A DNA stretch of 64,000 nt from assembly GCF_008123425.1 (NCBI RefSeq), contig NZ_VSSS01000051.1, forward strand, positions 124,001-188,000. The letters run 5' to 3'. Origin of the DNA: Bradyrhizobium rifense (GTDB lineage Bacteria > Pseudomonadota > Alphaproteobacteria > Rhizobiales > Xanthobacteraceae). This document shows positions 8,737-17,012 of the stretch, piece after piece (the first letter of the stretch is position 1; every line of letters starts with the position of its first letter). A program made the translations under genes and the position numbers. The notes below the pieces were generated by a model. The model made no database searches and was not told where the DNA came from. It worked only from the letters and a program-made list of their open reading frames with translations.

Positions 8737-10548
8737 ATGACGACCGTCCCCATTTCCAACATCCGCAATTTCTCCATCGTCGCCCATATCGACCATGGCA
8801 AATCGACGCTGGCCGACCGCCTGATCCAGATGACCGGCGGCCTCACCGACCGAGAAATGGCGGGCAAGGAGCAGGTGCTCGATTCCATGGATATCGAGCG
8901 CGAGCGCGGCATCACCATCAAGGCGCAGACGGTCCGCCTCGCCTACCACGCCAAGGACGGCAAGGATTACATCTTCAACCTGATGGACACGCCAGGCCAT
9001 GTCGACTTCGCCTACGAAGTCTCGCGGTCGCTGGCGGCCTGCGAGGGTTCCCTGCTGGTGGTCGACGCCAGCCAGGGCGTCGAAGCGCAGACGCTCGCCA
9101 ACGTCTACCAGGCGCTGGACAACAATCACGAGATCGTGCCGGTCCTGAACAAGGTCGACCTTCCGGCCGCAGAGCCGGAGAAGGTCAAGCAGCAGATCGA
9201 GGACGTCATCGGCATCGATGCTTCCGATGCCGTGATGATCTCGGCCAAGACCGGGCTCGGCGTGCCCGACGTGCTGGAAGCCATCGTCACCCGCCTGCCG
9301 CCGCCGAAGGGCGATCGCGACGCGACCTTGAAGGCGCTGCTGGTCGATAGCTGGTACGACGTCTATCTCGGCGTCGTCGTTCTGATCCGCGTCGTCGACG
9401 GCGTCATGAAGAAGGGCAGCCGCGTCCGCATGATGGGCACGGGTGCGGCCTACGACGTCGAGCGCGTCGGCTTCTTCACGCCGAAGATGACACAGGTCGA
9501 CGAGCTCGGCCCCGGCGAGATCGGCTTCATCACCGCCGCGATCAAGGAAGTCGCCGACACCCGCGTCGGCGACACCATCACCGACGACAGGAAGCCGGTC
9601 ACCGAGATGCTGCCGGGCTTCAAGCCGGCGATCCCCGTGGTGTTCTGCGGCCTGTTCCCGGTCGACGCCGACGACTTCGAGACGCTGCGCGCCGCGATGG
9701 GCAAGCTGCGGCTGAACGACGCCAGCTTCTCCTTCGAGATGGAAACCTCGGCCGCGCTCGGCTTCGGCTTCCGCTGCGGCTTCCTCGGCCTGTTGCACCT
9801 CGAGATCATCCAGGAGCGGCTGTCGCGCGAGTTCGATCTCAATCTGATCGCGACCGCGCCGAGCGTCATCTACAAGATGAAGCTGAACGACGGCTCCGAG
9901 ATCGAGATCCACAATCCGATCGACATGCCCGACGTGGTGAAGATCGCGGAGATCCAGGAGCCCTGGATCGAAGCAACGATCCTCACCCCCGACGACTATC
10001 TCGGCAGCGTGCTGAAGCTGTGCCAGGACCGGCGCGGCTCGCAGAAGGAGCTGACCTATGTCGGCTCCCGCGCGATGGTGAAATACGATCTGCCGCTCAA
10101 CGAAGTTGTGTTCGACTTCTACGACCGCCTGAAGTCGGTCTCCAAGGGCTACGCCTCGTTCGACTATCATCTGACCGACTACAAGCCGGCCGATCTCGTC
10201 AAGATGCAGATCCTGGTCAACAACGAGCCGGTCGATGCGCTCTCGATGCTGGTGCATCGGACCCGCGCCGAGGGCCGCGGCCGCGCCATGGTCGAGAAGA
10301 TGAAGGACCTGATCCCGCCGCACATGTTCCAGATCCCGATCCAGGCGGCGATCGGCGGCAAGGTGATCGCGCGCGAGACCGTGCGCGCGCTGCGCAAGGA
10401 CGTCACCGCAAAGTGCTACGGCGGCGACATCACGCGTAAGCGCAAACTTCTGGAGAAGCAGAAGGAAGGCAAGAAGAAGATGCGGCAGTTCGGCAAGGTC
10501 GACATCCCGCAGGAAGCCTTCATTGCCGCGCTGAAGGTGGACAGCTGA
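8737..10548 (+). CDS. lepA: Elongation factor 4 (LepA), back-translocating GTPase
   Basis: A 603-residue translational GTPase. The G1 motif AHIDHGKST is at ~16-24, followed by DTPGHVDF (G3) and NKVD (G4), then domains II, III and V and the LepA-specific C-terminal domain ending in QEAFIAALKVDS. It acts on ribosomes under ionic or cold stress and affects initiation and elongation kinetics. The ATG at 8737 (MTTVPISNIRNFS) matches the family N-terminus, unlike one at 8698. It is monocistronic as far as the window shows. Confidence 0.97.
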   Translation: MTTVPISNIRNFSIVAHIDHGKSTLADRLIQMTGGLTDREMAGKEQVLDSMDIERERGITIKAQTVRLAYHAKDGKDYIFNLMDTPGHVDFAYEVSRSLAACEGSLLVVDASQGVEAQTLANVYQALDNNHEIVPVLNKVDLPAAEPEKVKQQIEDVIGIDASDAVMISAKTGLGVPDVLEAIVTRLPPPKGDRDATLKALLVDSWYDVYLGVVVLIRVVDGVMKKGSRVRMMGTGAAYDVERVGFFTPKMTQVDELGPGEIGFITAAIKEVADTRVGDTITDDRKPVTEMLPGFKPAIPVVFCGLFPVDADDFETLRAAMGKLRLNDASFSFEMETSAALGFGFRCGFLGLLHLEIIQERLSREFDLNLIATAPSVIYKMKLNDGSEIEIHNPIDMPDVVKIAEIQEPWIEATILTPDDYLGSVLKLCQDRRGSQKELTYVGSRAMVKYDLPLNEVVFDFYDRLKSVSKGYASFDYHLTDYKPADLVKMQILVNNEPVDALSMLVHRTRAEGRGRAMVEKMKDLIPPHMFQIPIQAAIGGKVIARETVRALRKDVTAKCYGGDITRKRKLLEKQKEGKKKMRQFGKVDIPQEAFIAALKVDS

Positions 10549-10752
10549 GGCTGGTCGGGGTCCGGCTTGGGATTTTCGGCGCTGGACACCACAAATCTCG
10601 AAAACAACCCCATGCACAGTAGCCGGCGCCCTGTCGGCATTGCGCTTTTTTCGATTTTTACGAATATCGTTTGACTCGTCGGGCAAAACAGGCGCAAGAT
10701 GCGATCATCGCGGCGTGTGTGACCAAGAGGGCGCCCGCACCGGAAATCCGTC

Positions 10753-10938
10753 ATGGCCGATATCACCGTACATCTGGACGATGAGCTTTACGACAAGGCT
10801 TCGCGAGTCGCGCGACTGGACAATGTGAGCGTGAACGAACTCGTCGAAGACGTCATGCGCCGTCACCTGGATTACGTCGAGGTGGTACAGGATTTTTCCA
10901 AAATTTCTTCACTAGAATTGCGGAGACAGTGCACTTAA
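10753..10938 (+). CDS. Small ribbon-helix-helix-like protein (orphan antitoxin-type)
   Basis: A 61-residue protein. The N-terminal strand ITVHLDDELYDKASRVARL and the helix NVSVNELVEDVMRRHL resemble a ribbon-helix-helix DNA-binding fold, as in CopG/Arc antitoxins. No toxin gene is next to it: lepA is upstream and an NTF2-like gene downstream. It may be a solitary regulator or the remnant of a toxin-antitoxin pair. The stop codon lies in the loop of a perfect inverted repeat (10925-10960). Confidence 0.6.
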   Translation: MADITVHLDDELYDKASRVARLDNVSVNELVEDVMRRHLDYVEVVQDFSKISSLELRRQCT

Positions 10939-10960
10939 ATTGCGTGTTCAGTGCACTGTC
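10925..10960. promoter_or_regulatory. Perfect 11-bp inverted repeat at the 3' end of the RHH gene
   Basis: GACAGTGCACT (10925-10935) and AGTGCACTGTC (10950-10960) are exact inverted complements separated by 14 nt that contain the TAA stop of the RHH gene. It could be a factor-dependent terminator or a binding site. No T-run follows, so a simple intrinsic terminator is less likely. Confidence 0.6.
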
Positions 10961-11064
10961 ACCGTAGGCGCTTAAGCCCCGGCATCGCCATTTCCTACTG
11001 CCAGAATCTGTCACCACCCCACGCTAGGTTTCCTTTCAGTTCACCAATCCCTGAAAGGACAACC

Positions 11065-11445
11065 ATGAATAGCCAAAGCAGCGGCAAAGCGTTGCAAATC
11101 GCGAAGACCTATGTCGAGGCCATCGCTCGCAAAGATGTCGATACGATCATCTCCGTCTCGGCGGACGACGTTGTTTGCACGTCGCCGATCGGGCGGATCA
11201 TCGGGGCCGAGAAGTTTCGCGGGTTCCACGGCGGGTTCGCCCGCATGATCAAGGCAGTGACGATTCTCGCCACCTACGGCGACGATCAGCAGGCTGTTGT
11301 CGTTTACAGCGCGGACACCCATCCGGTTGCCAACGCAATCGTCGCAGAACTGCTCAAGGTGAAGAACGGCAAGATTGCATCGACCGCCGTGATCTACGAC
11401 GCTGCTCCGTTCTCTGCCTATATGGCGACGGCCCGACCGCACTAG
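11065..11445 (+). CDS. SnoaL/NTF2-like fold protein
   Basis: A 126-residue cytoplasmic protein that looks like an NTF2/SnoaL cone fold. It opens with an ALQIAKTYVEAIARKDVD helix followed by SVSADDVVCTSPIG, and carries conserved Asp and His positions. Such proteins are ketosteroid-isomerase-like enzymes or simple ligand binders; the substrate cannot be told. A good ribosome-binding site (GAAAGGA, about 6 nt upstream) supports ATG 11065. It is followed 13 bp later by a truncated oxidoreductase, possibly once an operon. Confidence 0.75.
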   Translation: MNSQSSGKALQIAKTYVEAIARKDVDTIISVSADDVVCTSPIGRIIGAEKFRGFHGGFARMIKAVTILATYGDDQQAVVVYSADTHPVANAIVAELLKVKNGKIASTAVIYDAAPFSAYMATARPH

Positions 11446-11458
11446 GGCACGATCGACC

Positions 11459-11720
11459 ATGAAACGGATTCAATATTCCTGCTATGGCGGCCCCGAAACG
11501 ATGAAGCTCGAAACCTTCGAGCTGAAGGCGCCGGGGACCAGCGAGGTCGCTATCAAGGTCAAGTTCGCCGCGATAAACCCAATCGATTGGAAGGTGCGCA
11601 ACGGCTATCTGAAAATGATAACGGGCAAAAACTTTCCACGCGCCATGGGTAGCGACTTCTCCGGCATCGTGAGCGCTGTCGGTGCGGGCGTAACGCGCTT
11701 CAAGGTCGGAGACCCCGTGC
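11459..11720 (+). pseudogene. Truncated zinc-type alcohol dehydrogenase / quinone oxidoreductase
   Basis: The frame starts MKRIQYSCYGGPETMKLE and continues through the GroES-like N-terminal domain (AAINPIDWKVRNGYLK, GSDFSGIVSAVGAGVTRFKVGD). Homology then stops near 11715; the nucleotide-binding Rossmann domain of about 240 residues is missing. The frame runs on without family features into the WYL regulator gene to 12076. About 85 of roughly 330 residues remain, so it is judged a deletion remnant with its breakpoint just upstream of the regulator's promoter. Confidence 0.75.
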
Positions 11721-11760
11721 GGCTGCTCGGAGCTGTGCTGCCAAACGCGCCGGCAGATCA

Positions 11761-11777
11761 CTGCCAGTTTTTGGCAG
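11761..11777. promoter_or_regulatory. Palindromic operator upstream of the YafY-type regulator
   Basis: CTGCCA (11761-11766) and TGGCAG (11772-11777) form a perfect 6-bp inverted repeat with a 5-nt spacer, 21 bp upstream of the regulator start. TGCCA/TGGCA dyads commonly precede YafY/WYL-type regulators, which suggests autoregulation. The position overlaps where a promoter would lie. Confidence 0.55.
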
Positions 11778-11798
11778 GATATGTGTTAGACATACTGC

Positions 11799-12497
11799 AT
11801 GTCCAAGAACCAGCGCCTGTTCGACCTCATGCAAGTCTTGCGGCGGCACCGTCATCCGGTGTCGGGCCGCAATCTTGCGGCCGAGGCGGGCGTGTCGTTG
11901 CGGACGATTTATCGCGACATCGCCGACCTGCAGGCTTTGGGCGCGCAAATCGAGGGCGAGCCGGGCTTTGGTTATGTCCTGCAGCCCGGCTTTCTCCTTC
12001 CCCCACTGATGTTCTCCGAGCAAGAAATCCAGGCCTTGGCGCTCGGCGCCCAATGGGTGTCCCGCCAGACCGATGATGAGTTCGCGCTGGCCGCGCGTAA
12101 CGCGCTCGCAAAAATCGGTGCCGTCCTCCCGTCGGAGCTGCAACACAAAATCGACGACAATGCCTTTCACGTAGGTCGCAGGCCGAAGCAGCCTGAGGCC
12201 GTCGATCTTCGCATCGTACGCCAGGCCATGCGCGACCAACACAAGCTTTCCATCGTGTATCGCGATCCGAAAGGCGCCAAAACCACCCGGACGATCTGGC
12301 CGATTGGCGTCGCCTTTTTCGATTCCCGGCGCATCCTTGCCGGCTGGTGTGAAATGCGGAAAGACTTTCGCTCATTCCGGGCGGATCGGATCGAAAGGAT
12401 CAAGCTCAAGACAGAACGCTATCCCGGTCGCCGACGCGACCTCGTCAAGCAATGGCGAGCCCAGGTCGACGCGGATCCCCGCAAAACTGTGGATTGA
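11799..12497 (+). CDS. YafY-family transcriptional regulator (HTH_11-WYL)
   Basis: A 232-residue regulator. A DeoR/HTH_11 winged helix occupies residues ~5-60 (RNLAAEAGVSLRTIYRDIADL), a linker follows, and a WYL ligand-sensing domain is at ~135-215 (KLSIVYRDPKGAKTTRTIWP ending FRADRIERIK). WYL regulators respond to small ligands or nucleic acids and usually repress a neighbouring operon. The broken oxidoreductase and the small dabb-like gene are the candidate neighbours. A dyad at 11761-11777 may be its operator. Confidence 0.88.
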   Translation: MSKNQRLFDLMQVLRRHRHPVSGRNLAAEAGVSLRTIYRDIADLQALGAQIEGEPGFGYVLQPGFLLPPLMFSEQEIQALALGAQWVSRQTDDEFALAARNALAKIGAVLPSELQHKIDDNAFHVGRRPKQPEAVDLRIVRQAMRDQHKLSIVYRDPKGAKTTRTIWPIGVAFFDSRRILAGWCEMRKDFRSFRADRIERIKLKTERYPGRRRDLVKQWRAQVDADPRKTVD

Positions 12498-12558
12498 CCG
12501 GCAACCGTGTTCGATGGTGTTTTCAGCGACCGGATACGGAGTTCAGTCCGGCATCTCA

Positions 12559-12870
12559 ATGTCAACGATTTCAGTGATGTCCCATCAAACCATTCCCGTT
12601 ACGTTTGCGCTCATCGCCCGAATCCCAGCAGAGGGCGTCGCGGACTTCAGGGCCTATGAGGATGCGGTGCTGCCGCTCTTGCCGGAGTTCAACGGAAGCC
12701 TGGAGCGACGGCTTCGGAACTCCGATGGCACGATCGAAATGCACATCGTCAGCTTCGCATCGGAAGCGGACTTCCTGAATTATCGGAATGACCCACGGCG
12801 AACGGCGCAAGCCTCGCTGCTGGAAAAATCATCCGCCACGCTGGAATTGCTTCCGATGGCGAACGTCTGA
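12559..12870 (+). CDS. Small dimeric alpha/beta-barrel-like protein (DUF1330-like)
   Basis: A protein of about 103 residues (from ATG 12559; 12577 is an alternative) with VTFALIARIPAEGVADFRAYEDAVLPLL and a C-terminal VSFASEADFLNYRNDPRR. This resembles ferredoxin-like dabb/DUF1330 proteins that handle or bind small ligands. It lies about 60 bp after the WYL regulator in the same orientation and may be its target. No catalytic assignment is possible. Confidence 0.6.
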   Translation: MSTISVMSHQTIPVTFALIARIPAEGVADFRAYEDAVLPLLPEFNGSLERRLRNSDGTIEMHIVSFASEADFLNYRNDPRRTAQASLLEKSSATLELLPMANV

Positions 12871-13235
12871 CGGCTCGATGATCGCTTCATGATCTGATGA
12901 AGGCAGCGAATGCACGCCGCGCCATTCCAGGTTCTGGAGGATCGTCGCCATCATGGCTTGAACACTCATAAACCCTCGTCTGAAAATTTGATCGTCATAA
13001 ACAATCCTAGGGAGATGCCAAGGACGATGGATGCGCAACGCCCGTAGATGTACGAGGAAGCGCGTCGGACGGCAGCCTCGCTGATTGCGCCAGTTGTGCT
13101 CGAAACGCGATTTGAAGCTGCAACGAAATCGAATCGCTCTTCGGAGATGAAAATTAGTTCAGCCCCATAATCGTAATGACTCCGACGCAAAAAAGGAAAA
13201 TAGGCTGCAATCAACAAGAATGAAGGGAGGAGTAC
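12871..13235. other. 365-bp stretch without a supported gene
   Basis: No start with a ribosome-binding site and family-like sequence is visible on either strand. An open minus-strand frame ending at 12966 contains a short hydrophobic stretch (SIVLGISLGLFMTIKF) but is antisense to the small gene at 13236. The sequence is less GC-rich than neighbouring genes. Confidence 0.5.
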
Positions 13236-13451
13236 ATGGATACTGCGGGTCGCCTGCGCGCGATGGCAGTGTTGTGCCGTCAGACAGCCGCGCGTCATCC
13301 TGATCGAAGTTGGAAACTGCTCGCCGAAGCTGAGTATTGGGAGCATTTGGCCAATGATGCAGCGCTCGATCACTTCGACAATTGCTCGGTTTGCCCACCG
13401 CTTCACGGAGGGCGCAGTATTACACAGCCGGCCGCGGCACCCGCGGAGTGA
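13236..13451 (+). CDS. Small hypothetical protein
   Basis: A 71-residue protein (MDTAGRLRAMAVLCRQTAAR...) with a strong ribosome-binding site, GGGAGGAG, at 13225-13232. The helical N-terminus (AVLCRQTAARHPDRSWKLLA, EAEYWEHLA) resembles a family of short uncharacterised proteins frequent in Bradyrhizobium. Two cysteines occur in the tail (NCSVCPP). Function unknown. Confidence 0.65.
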   Translation: MDTAGRLRAMAVLCRQTAARHPDRSWKLLAEAEYWEHLANDAALDHFDNCSVCPPLHGGRSITQPAAAPAE

Positions 13452-13540
13452 CTGCGAAACAAAATAGTTTGTTAGCTTCTGTGTGCCTAACTTGATGAGT
13501 GCCGCCCACCGCCGATTGCGGCACATTGGAATGGGAATGC

Positions 13541-13581
13541 CGGCCCCGGCTGTTACCCCATCCTGCGGCTGGGGCCGTTTT
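13541..13581 (+). terminator. Intrinsic-terminator-like hairpin
   Basis: CGGCCCC (13541-13547) pairs with GGGGCCG (13571-13577), and the stem is extended internally by GC/GC pairs. TTTT follows directly (13578-13581). It lies between two small plus-strand genes and would end transcription of the 13236-13451 gene. Confidence 0.55.
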
Positions 13582-13617
13582 GAACTTTCACAGCATCGTT
13601 CAACCCGGTCCACAACC

Positions 13618-13752
13618 ATGATTAGAGGCTTCGCCATAGCGCTATTCGGAATGGGGTTCCTTTCCCAGCTTGATCACGCGCTCTTCTACGGTCGCAATAC
13701 TGAGGCCGCGCTCCGGCTCATGCGGGACATCGGCAGAGGCTTCGGACTGTAG
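13618..13752 (+). CDS. Very small hydrophobic protein
   Basis: A 44-residue frame starting MIRGFAIALFGMGFLSQLDH and ending RDIGRGFGL, with one short N-terminal hydrophobic segment. Its composition resembles tiny membrane-associated proteins annotated in Bradyrhizobium, but the ribosome-binding site is weak. It may be a real small membrane protein; no function is suggested. Confidence 0.45.
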   Translation: MIRGFAIALFGMGFLSQLDHALFYGRNTEAALRLMRDIGRGFGL

Positions 13753-13801
13753 GACACCGTCCGTGCGCCTCGTTGAGTAGGCAGCGCCCCGCCACGGCCT
13801 G

Positions 13802-13966
13802 CTACTTCTTCAACAATATTCCTTTCGCTCGCGCCATTCGCCTGACTGATCCGGCGTGGCGGCCCAATTCGCCCGCGATCTTCAATGCTCCAACGCCCCG
13901 CCGGGCCAGCGCGACCAACCGTCGAATCTCCTGCTCGGTCCATTCCTTTGGCTTCGGTGTCTTCAT
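13802..13966 (-). CDS. Small helix-turn-helix-like protein
   Basis: A 54-residue protein from ATG 13966 to TAG 13802. It begins MKTPKPKEWTEQEIRRLVAL, then GVGALKIAGELGRHAGSVRRM and ARAKGILLKK. The pattern (W-T-x-x-E-I..L, then A.ELGR..GSV..MA) resembles Myb/SANT-like or GcrA-like small DNA-binding proteins that are abundant in Bradyrhizobium. It is therefore probably a nucleic-acid binding protein of unknown target. Confidence 0.7.
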   Translation of the reverse strand: MKTPKPKEWTEQEIRRLVALARRGVGALKIAGELGRHAGSVRRMARAKGILLKK

Positions 13967-14131
13967 GGTGCGGCCCCGCGACCTGCACCACTTAAAGACT
14001 GCGGCTAGGGGCCAGCACTTGGGAAATTTACGGGTGGCGCACCCAGGTCGGTATCCGCTTCTGGCCCGGAAGCAGACCTGGCCGAACTCTCGGCTTCAGA
14101 GGCGCGCGCTTAACCTCCGCCGACATTGCCC

Positions 14132-14821
14132 TCACTCAATCGCGAAATCCGCCGCTGTCTCCGCATGGATGGCCGTGGTGTCGAACGTCTCGACCGATGT
14201 ATCGGCAGCGCCCACCAGCATCGTGATCTCGGTGCAGCCGAGGATGATGCACTCCGCGCCGCGGGCGACGAGTGCGGCCATCACGTCCTGATAGCGGCGG
14301 CGCGAGGGCTCGGCGACGACGCCAAGGCACAACTCGTCGTAGATGATGCGGTTCACGTCGGCGCGCGCCTCAGGGGGAGGAACGAGGACATCGAGATCAT
14401 GCGCGCGCAGGCGATCGATGTAGAAGTCCTCCTCCATCGTGAATTTGGTGCCGAGCAGACCGACCCGCCGATATCCCTTGGCCCGGATGCGTTGCGCGGT
14501 TGCGTCGCCGATGTGAATGAAGGGAATGGTCAGCTTCGACATGATATCGGGCGCGAGCTTGTGCATCGTGTTCGTGCACAGCACGATCGCACGCGCTCCG
14601 GCATTTTCGAGCCGCTCGGCCACCTCGGCGAGGCTCGCCGCCGCCTCGGCCCAGCGGCCGGCGTATTGCATCTCCTTGATCTTCTGGAAGTCGTAGGAAT
14701 ACATCAACAGCGGCGCCGAATGCAGCTCGCCCATGCGATCACGGACGCGCTCGTTGATCAGCTTGTAATAGAGCGCGGTGCTCTCCCAGCTCATGCCGCC
14801 GATCAGGCCGATGGTTTGCAT
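14132..14821 (-). CDS. Aspartate/glutamate racemase family protein
   Basis: A 229-residue cytoplasmic enzyme starting MQTIGLIGGMSWESTALYY. The first catalytic Cys lies in IVLCTNTMHK and the second in IILGCTEITML, the two-Cys pattern of cofactor-independent amino-acid racemases such as aspartate racemase/RacX. The substrate may be aspartate, glutamate or another amino acid. The ATG at 14821 is preferred because MQTIGLIGG is the family N-terminus; one at 14848 is upstream. It is flanked by unrelated small genes. Confidence 0.88.
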   Translation of the reverse strand: MQTIGLIGGMSWESTALYYKLINERVRDRMGELHSAPLLMYSYDFQKIKEMQYAGRWAEAAASLAEVAERLENAGARAIVLCTNTMHKLAPDIMSKLTIPFIHIGDATAQRIRAKGYRRVGLLGTKFTMEEDFYIDRLRAHDLDVLVPPPEARADVNRIIYDELCLGVVAEPSRRRYQDVMAALVARGAECIILGCTEITMLVGAADTSVETFDTTAIHAETAADFAIE

Positions 14822-15039
14822 GCTCGTGCCCTTTGAAATCCGGTTCACCTGGATCGTAGACGAAGAGATCGCAGCTCGCCATCACGATGCGGGACGAATG
14901 GTTGGATGTCGGCCGGATTTAGCCGGACGGCTTCGCGACCGCGGTATCACGCCTCCGCTATGGGGGGAATAACGGGTCCTCGATGCCAATCTGAATGTCA
15001 GAACCGCGCATCTCGCGTGGAGGCCATTCGGAGGCATTC

Positions 15040-15285
15040 ATGATCACCTCGAAGCTGCTGGTTGCGCTCGCACTCGTCTCGACGATCGGCGCCGTGTCGG
15101 CGCAATCCTTCCATCCGTCGGTGGCCGGAAAGGAAACGACCACCAAACCTTGGACCGCGCCGGTCGGCCACCGCCAGCCTCACGCGGCCAACGTTCCCGC
15201 AACGACCATGGGACCGCTGGATTTCCTCGATCAGGAAGACGCCAGTGTCGACCGCAAGATCGCTGGTATCTGCAGGGGGTGTTGA
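15040..15285 (+). CDS. Small secreted hypothetical protein
   Basis: An 81-residue protein with a clear signal peptide (MITSKLLVALALVSTIGAVSA, cleavage after VSA). The mature part is polar and ends with MGPLDFLDQEDASVDRKIAG and two cysteines. It is likely periplasmic. Small exported proteins like this are frequent in Bradyrhizobium; function unknown. Confidence 0.65.
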   Translation: MITSKLLVALALVSTIGAVSAQSFHPSVAGKETTTKPWTAPVGHRQPHAANVPATTMGPLDFLDQEDASVDRKIAGICRGC

Positions 15286-15429
15286 TTGAACCGCTTTGAC
15301 AAGGCTCGACAATCTACGTCCGTTTTTGACTCGAGGCGGGCGTCGGCGTTGCCCTAAATCGCCCCGTAGCGGACGCAGTCTCATGCTTGCTATCACCTGC
15401 AAACTGACACCGAAGTTTGCGGACACCCT

Positions 15430-15735
15430 ATGGGCCCGATCTTACACTTGCTGGTTGGTCTGCTCAGCGCCCTCGGTGTGATTGCAGCAAGTGTTTTCTG
15501 TCGTGAGGTGATACCGCCTTTGTTCGTAGCCGTTTGGACGCCAGCAACCTGGCTGGTTCGACTGTCAGACGTGCTCTGCCCACCGATGGGCGTAAGATGC
15601 TTTCTAGGGTCAGTTAGCCAAGGCGCACATCATCTTTGGTTCGGGCTCTGCCTCCTTGGTTTTTGGTGGATTGTTCTGTCGTTCGCGATATGGCCGCTCT
15701 TCCACTTACGTCGGCCGTCCCCGCCGGAAGTTTAG
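15430..15735 (+). CDS. Small membrane protein of unknown function
   Basis: A 101-residue protein with an N-terminal hydrophobic segment (HLLVGLLSALGVIAASVF) and a second one near residues 70-90 (LWFGLCLLGFWWIVLSFAIW). The base composition is less GC-rich than the core genes around it. No family was recognised, and coding status rests on length, hydrophobic pattern and proximity to the CPBP gene. Confidence 0.45.
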   Translation: MGPILHLLVGLLSALGVIAASVFCREVIPPLFVAVWTPATWLVRLSDVLCPPMGVRCFLGSVSQGAHHLWFGLCLLGFWWIVLSFAIWPLFHLRRPSPPEV

Positions 15736-15847
15736 AAGTCGCCTGTTGACTCTGAGCGGTCATCAGAGGCGGACAACCAACGATACCGGCATGGACGCTT
15801 CGTTCCAACTGTTTTAGGTTCAAGCCGCAGGTAATCTACAGGCGAGC

Positions 15848-16513
15848 ATGGAAGAACGCTCCTCCGGCAATTCTAAAGAACGCGCGAATAATCGCTCCCA
15901 TACGCAACCGTTAATATGGTGGTTCATTCTAGCCCTTATGGCGCTAGTTGCGTCACAAGTCATGCGGCTGCATCAACATCAAGCGCTAAGTTGGCTTCTC
16001 TGGGACTATGCGGGTCGGATCACTGCTCTCACCATTTTGGCGGCAGTGCCTTCCGCTCGGATCGCTGCATTTCGAACAGGTGAACGTCAAATTTCACTTT
16101 TTGAGATTGTCCTTTGGATCGTCGGAATTTGCTTGCTAGATCGCTTTGTCCAGTTGCCGCAATCTCTCCTCAATGCGGCATTCCCTACAACCGTTCTCGG
16201 CGCATATCCGCACCCGACCGGATGGCTAAAAGCGTTCGATCTTTTTTTTGGCTTAGCCTTGGTAGCTATCAGCGAAGAAGTCATATTTCGCCGATACATC
16301 CGGCTAGCATTCCGGCCTTATCTGGGTGACGGCATCCTTGCCGTTCTCACTACGTCAGTTTTGTTCGGCGCAATTCATTGGTGGGCCGGCCTTGGTAATG
16401 TCCTTTCTGCGGCCACTGTTGGCCTTTTCCTCATGTTAATGCTGCGGCGGTCGGGTGTGCTATGGCCGGTGGCACTCGCGCATTACCTGCTAGATTTGAT
16501 CGATTTCGCCTAA
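15848..16513 (+). CDS. CPBP-family intramembrane metalloprotease (CAAX-protease-like)
   Basis: A 221-residue polytopic membrane protein. The three family motifs are present: EEVIFRRY (EExxxR), a His in LFGAIHWW, and the C-terminal LAHYLLDLI (HxxxD). These residues bind the metal and form the active site of ABI/CPBP proteases such as Rce1. Bacterial members can process peptides, or confer bacteriocin immunity, or act as signalling proteases; no substrate is adjacent. Codon use is more AT-rich than in neighbours, which suggests acquisition by transfer. Confidence 0.85.
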   Translation: MEERSSGNSKERANNRSHTQPLIWWFILALMALVASQVMRLHQHQALSWLLWDYAGRITALTILAAVPSARIAAFRTGERQISLFEIVLWIVGICLLDRFVQLPQSLLNAAFPTTVLGAYPHPTGWLKAFDLFFGLALVAISEEVIFRRYIRLAFRPYLGDGILAVLTTSVLFGAIHWWAGLGNVLSAATVGLFLMLMLRRSGVLWPVALAHYLLDLIDFA

Positions 16514-16583
16514 CGCGCCTTGCAGGTTCGGAAGTCTTACGACTGCTCCTGGCCCATCGGCGAAGTAGCGGCGCACTTCGTTG

Positions 16584-16657
16584 AGGTCCGCTGAGTGAGG
16601 CATGGCGGACTAGATTTGCGCAGGTTGAGTATTTCGCATTTTGACCCGAGCAGGCTT
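16584..16657. repeat. Imperfect direct repeat, copy 1
   Basis: This segment matches 17013-17087. In the 47-bp core (16601-16647 against 17031-17077) 41 positions are identical, starting catggcggac and ending ttcgcattttgaccc. The two copies flank the small membrane-protein gene at 16716-16958 in the same orientation. Confidence 0.75.
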
Positions 16658-16715
16658 GATCAATATTGATGCGAGTTCTTAGATGCCTGCGAACGACCGG
16701 GTGGTACGGCAGAGC

Positions 16716-16958
16716 ATGGAATTACTGTCAGCATGGATTGCGGCGTACCTAATCGGCGAGTCCGATGATTGGATACCGCGAACGCTATTGGGCTGGACCA
16801 GAGTTGCATTGCTCGCTGGTCTGATCGGGCAGGTCATTTACCTGATCCACACATGCATCGCGTTGTCAGTCCCGACGATCCTTTGGTTTGGCCTCGCAGC
16901 GAATGTTCTGGCGCTGATCGTCGTCGGTCGCGCGCTGAGGTGGCGCTACCCCGTCTAG
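16716..16958 (+). CDS. Small membrane protein between direct repeats
   Basis: An 80-residue frame (91 if started at 16683) with hydrophobic segments VALLAGLIGQVIYLIH and ILWFGLAANVLALIVVG. No family was recognised. It sits between two imperfect 75-bp direct repeats, which suggests that the gene and its flanks were duplicated or inserted as a unit. Coding status is moderately supported. Confidence 0.45.
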   Translation: MELLSAWIAAYLIGESDDWIPRTLLGWTRVALLAGLIGQVIYLIHTCIALSVPTILWFGLAANVLALIVVGRALRWRYPV

Positions 16959-17012
16959 CAAACCCGACGGACGGCCAATGTCCGCTTCTGGCCCAGGCAG
17001 CATCGCTCCACC

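Noticed and set aside
8659..10686. An open minus-strand frame of 675 codons over lepA
   Set aside because: It is antisense to the clear lepA coding sequence and shows only acidic, low-complexity sequence with no family motif.
12966..13637. A minus-strand frame of 223 codons with a short hydrophobic C-terminus
   Set aside because: It is antisense to the small gene at 13236 that has a strong ribosome-binding site, and it has no recognisable domain or ribosome-binding site.
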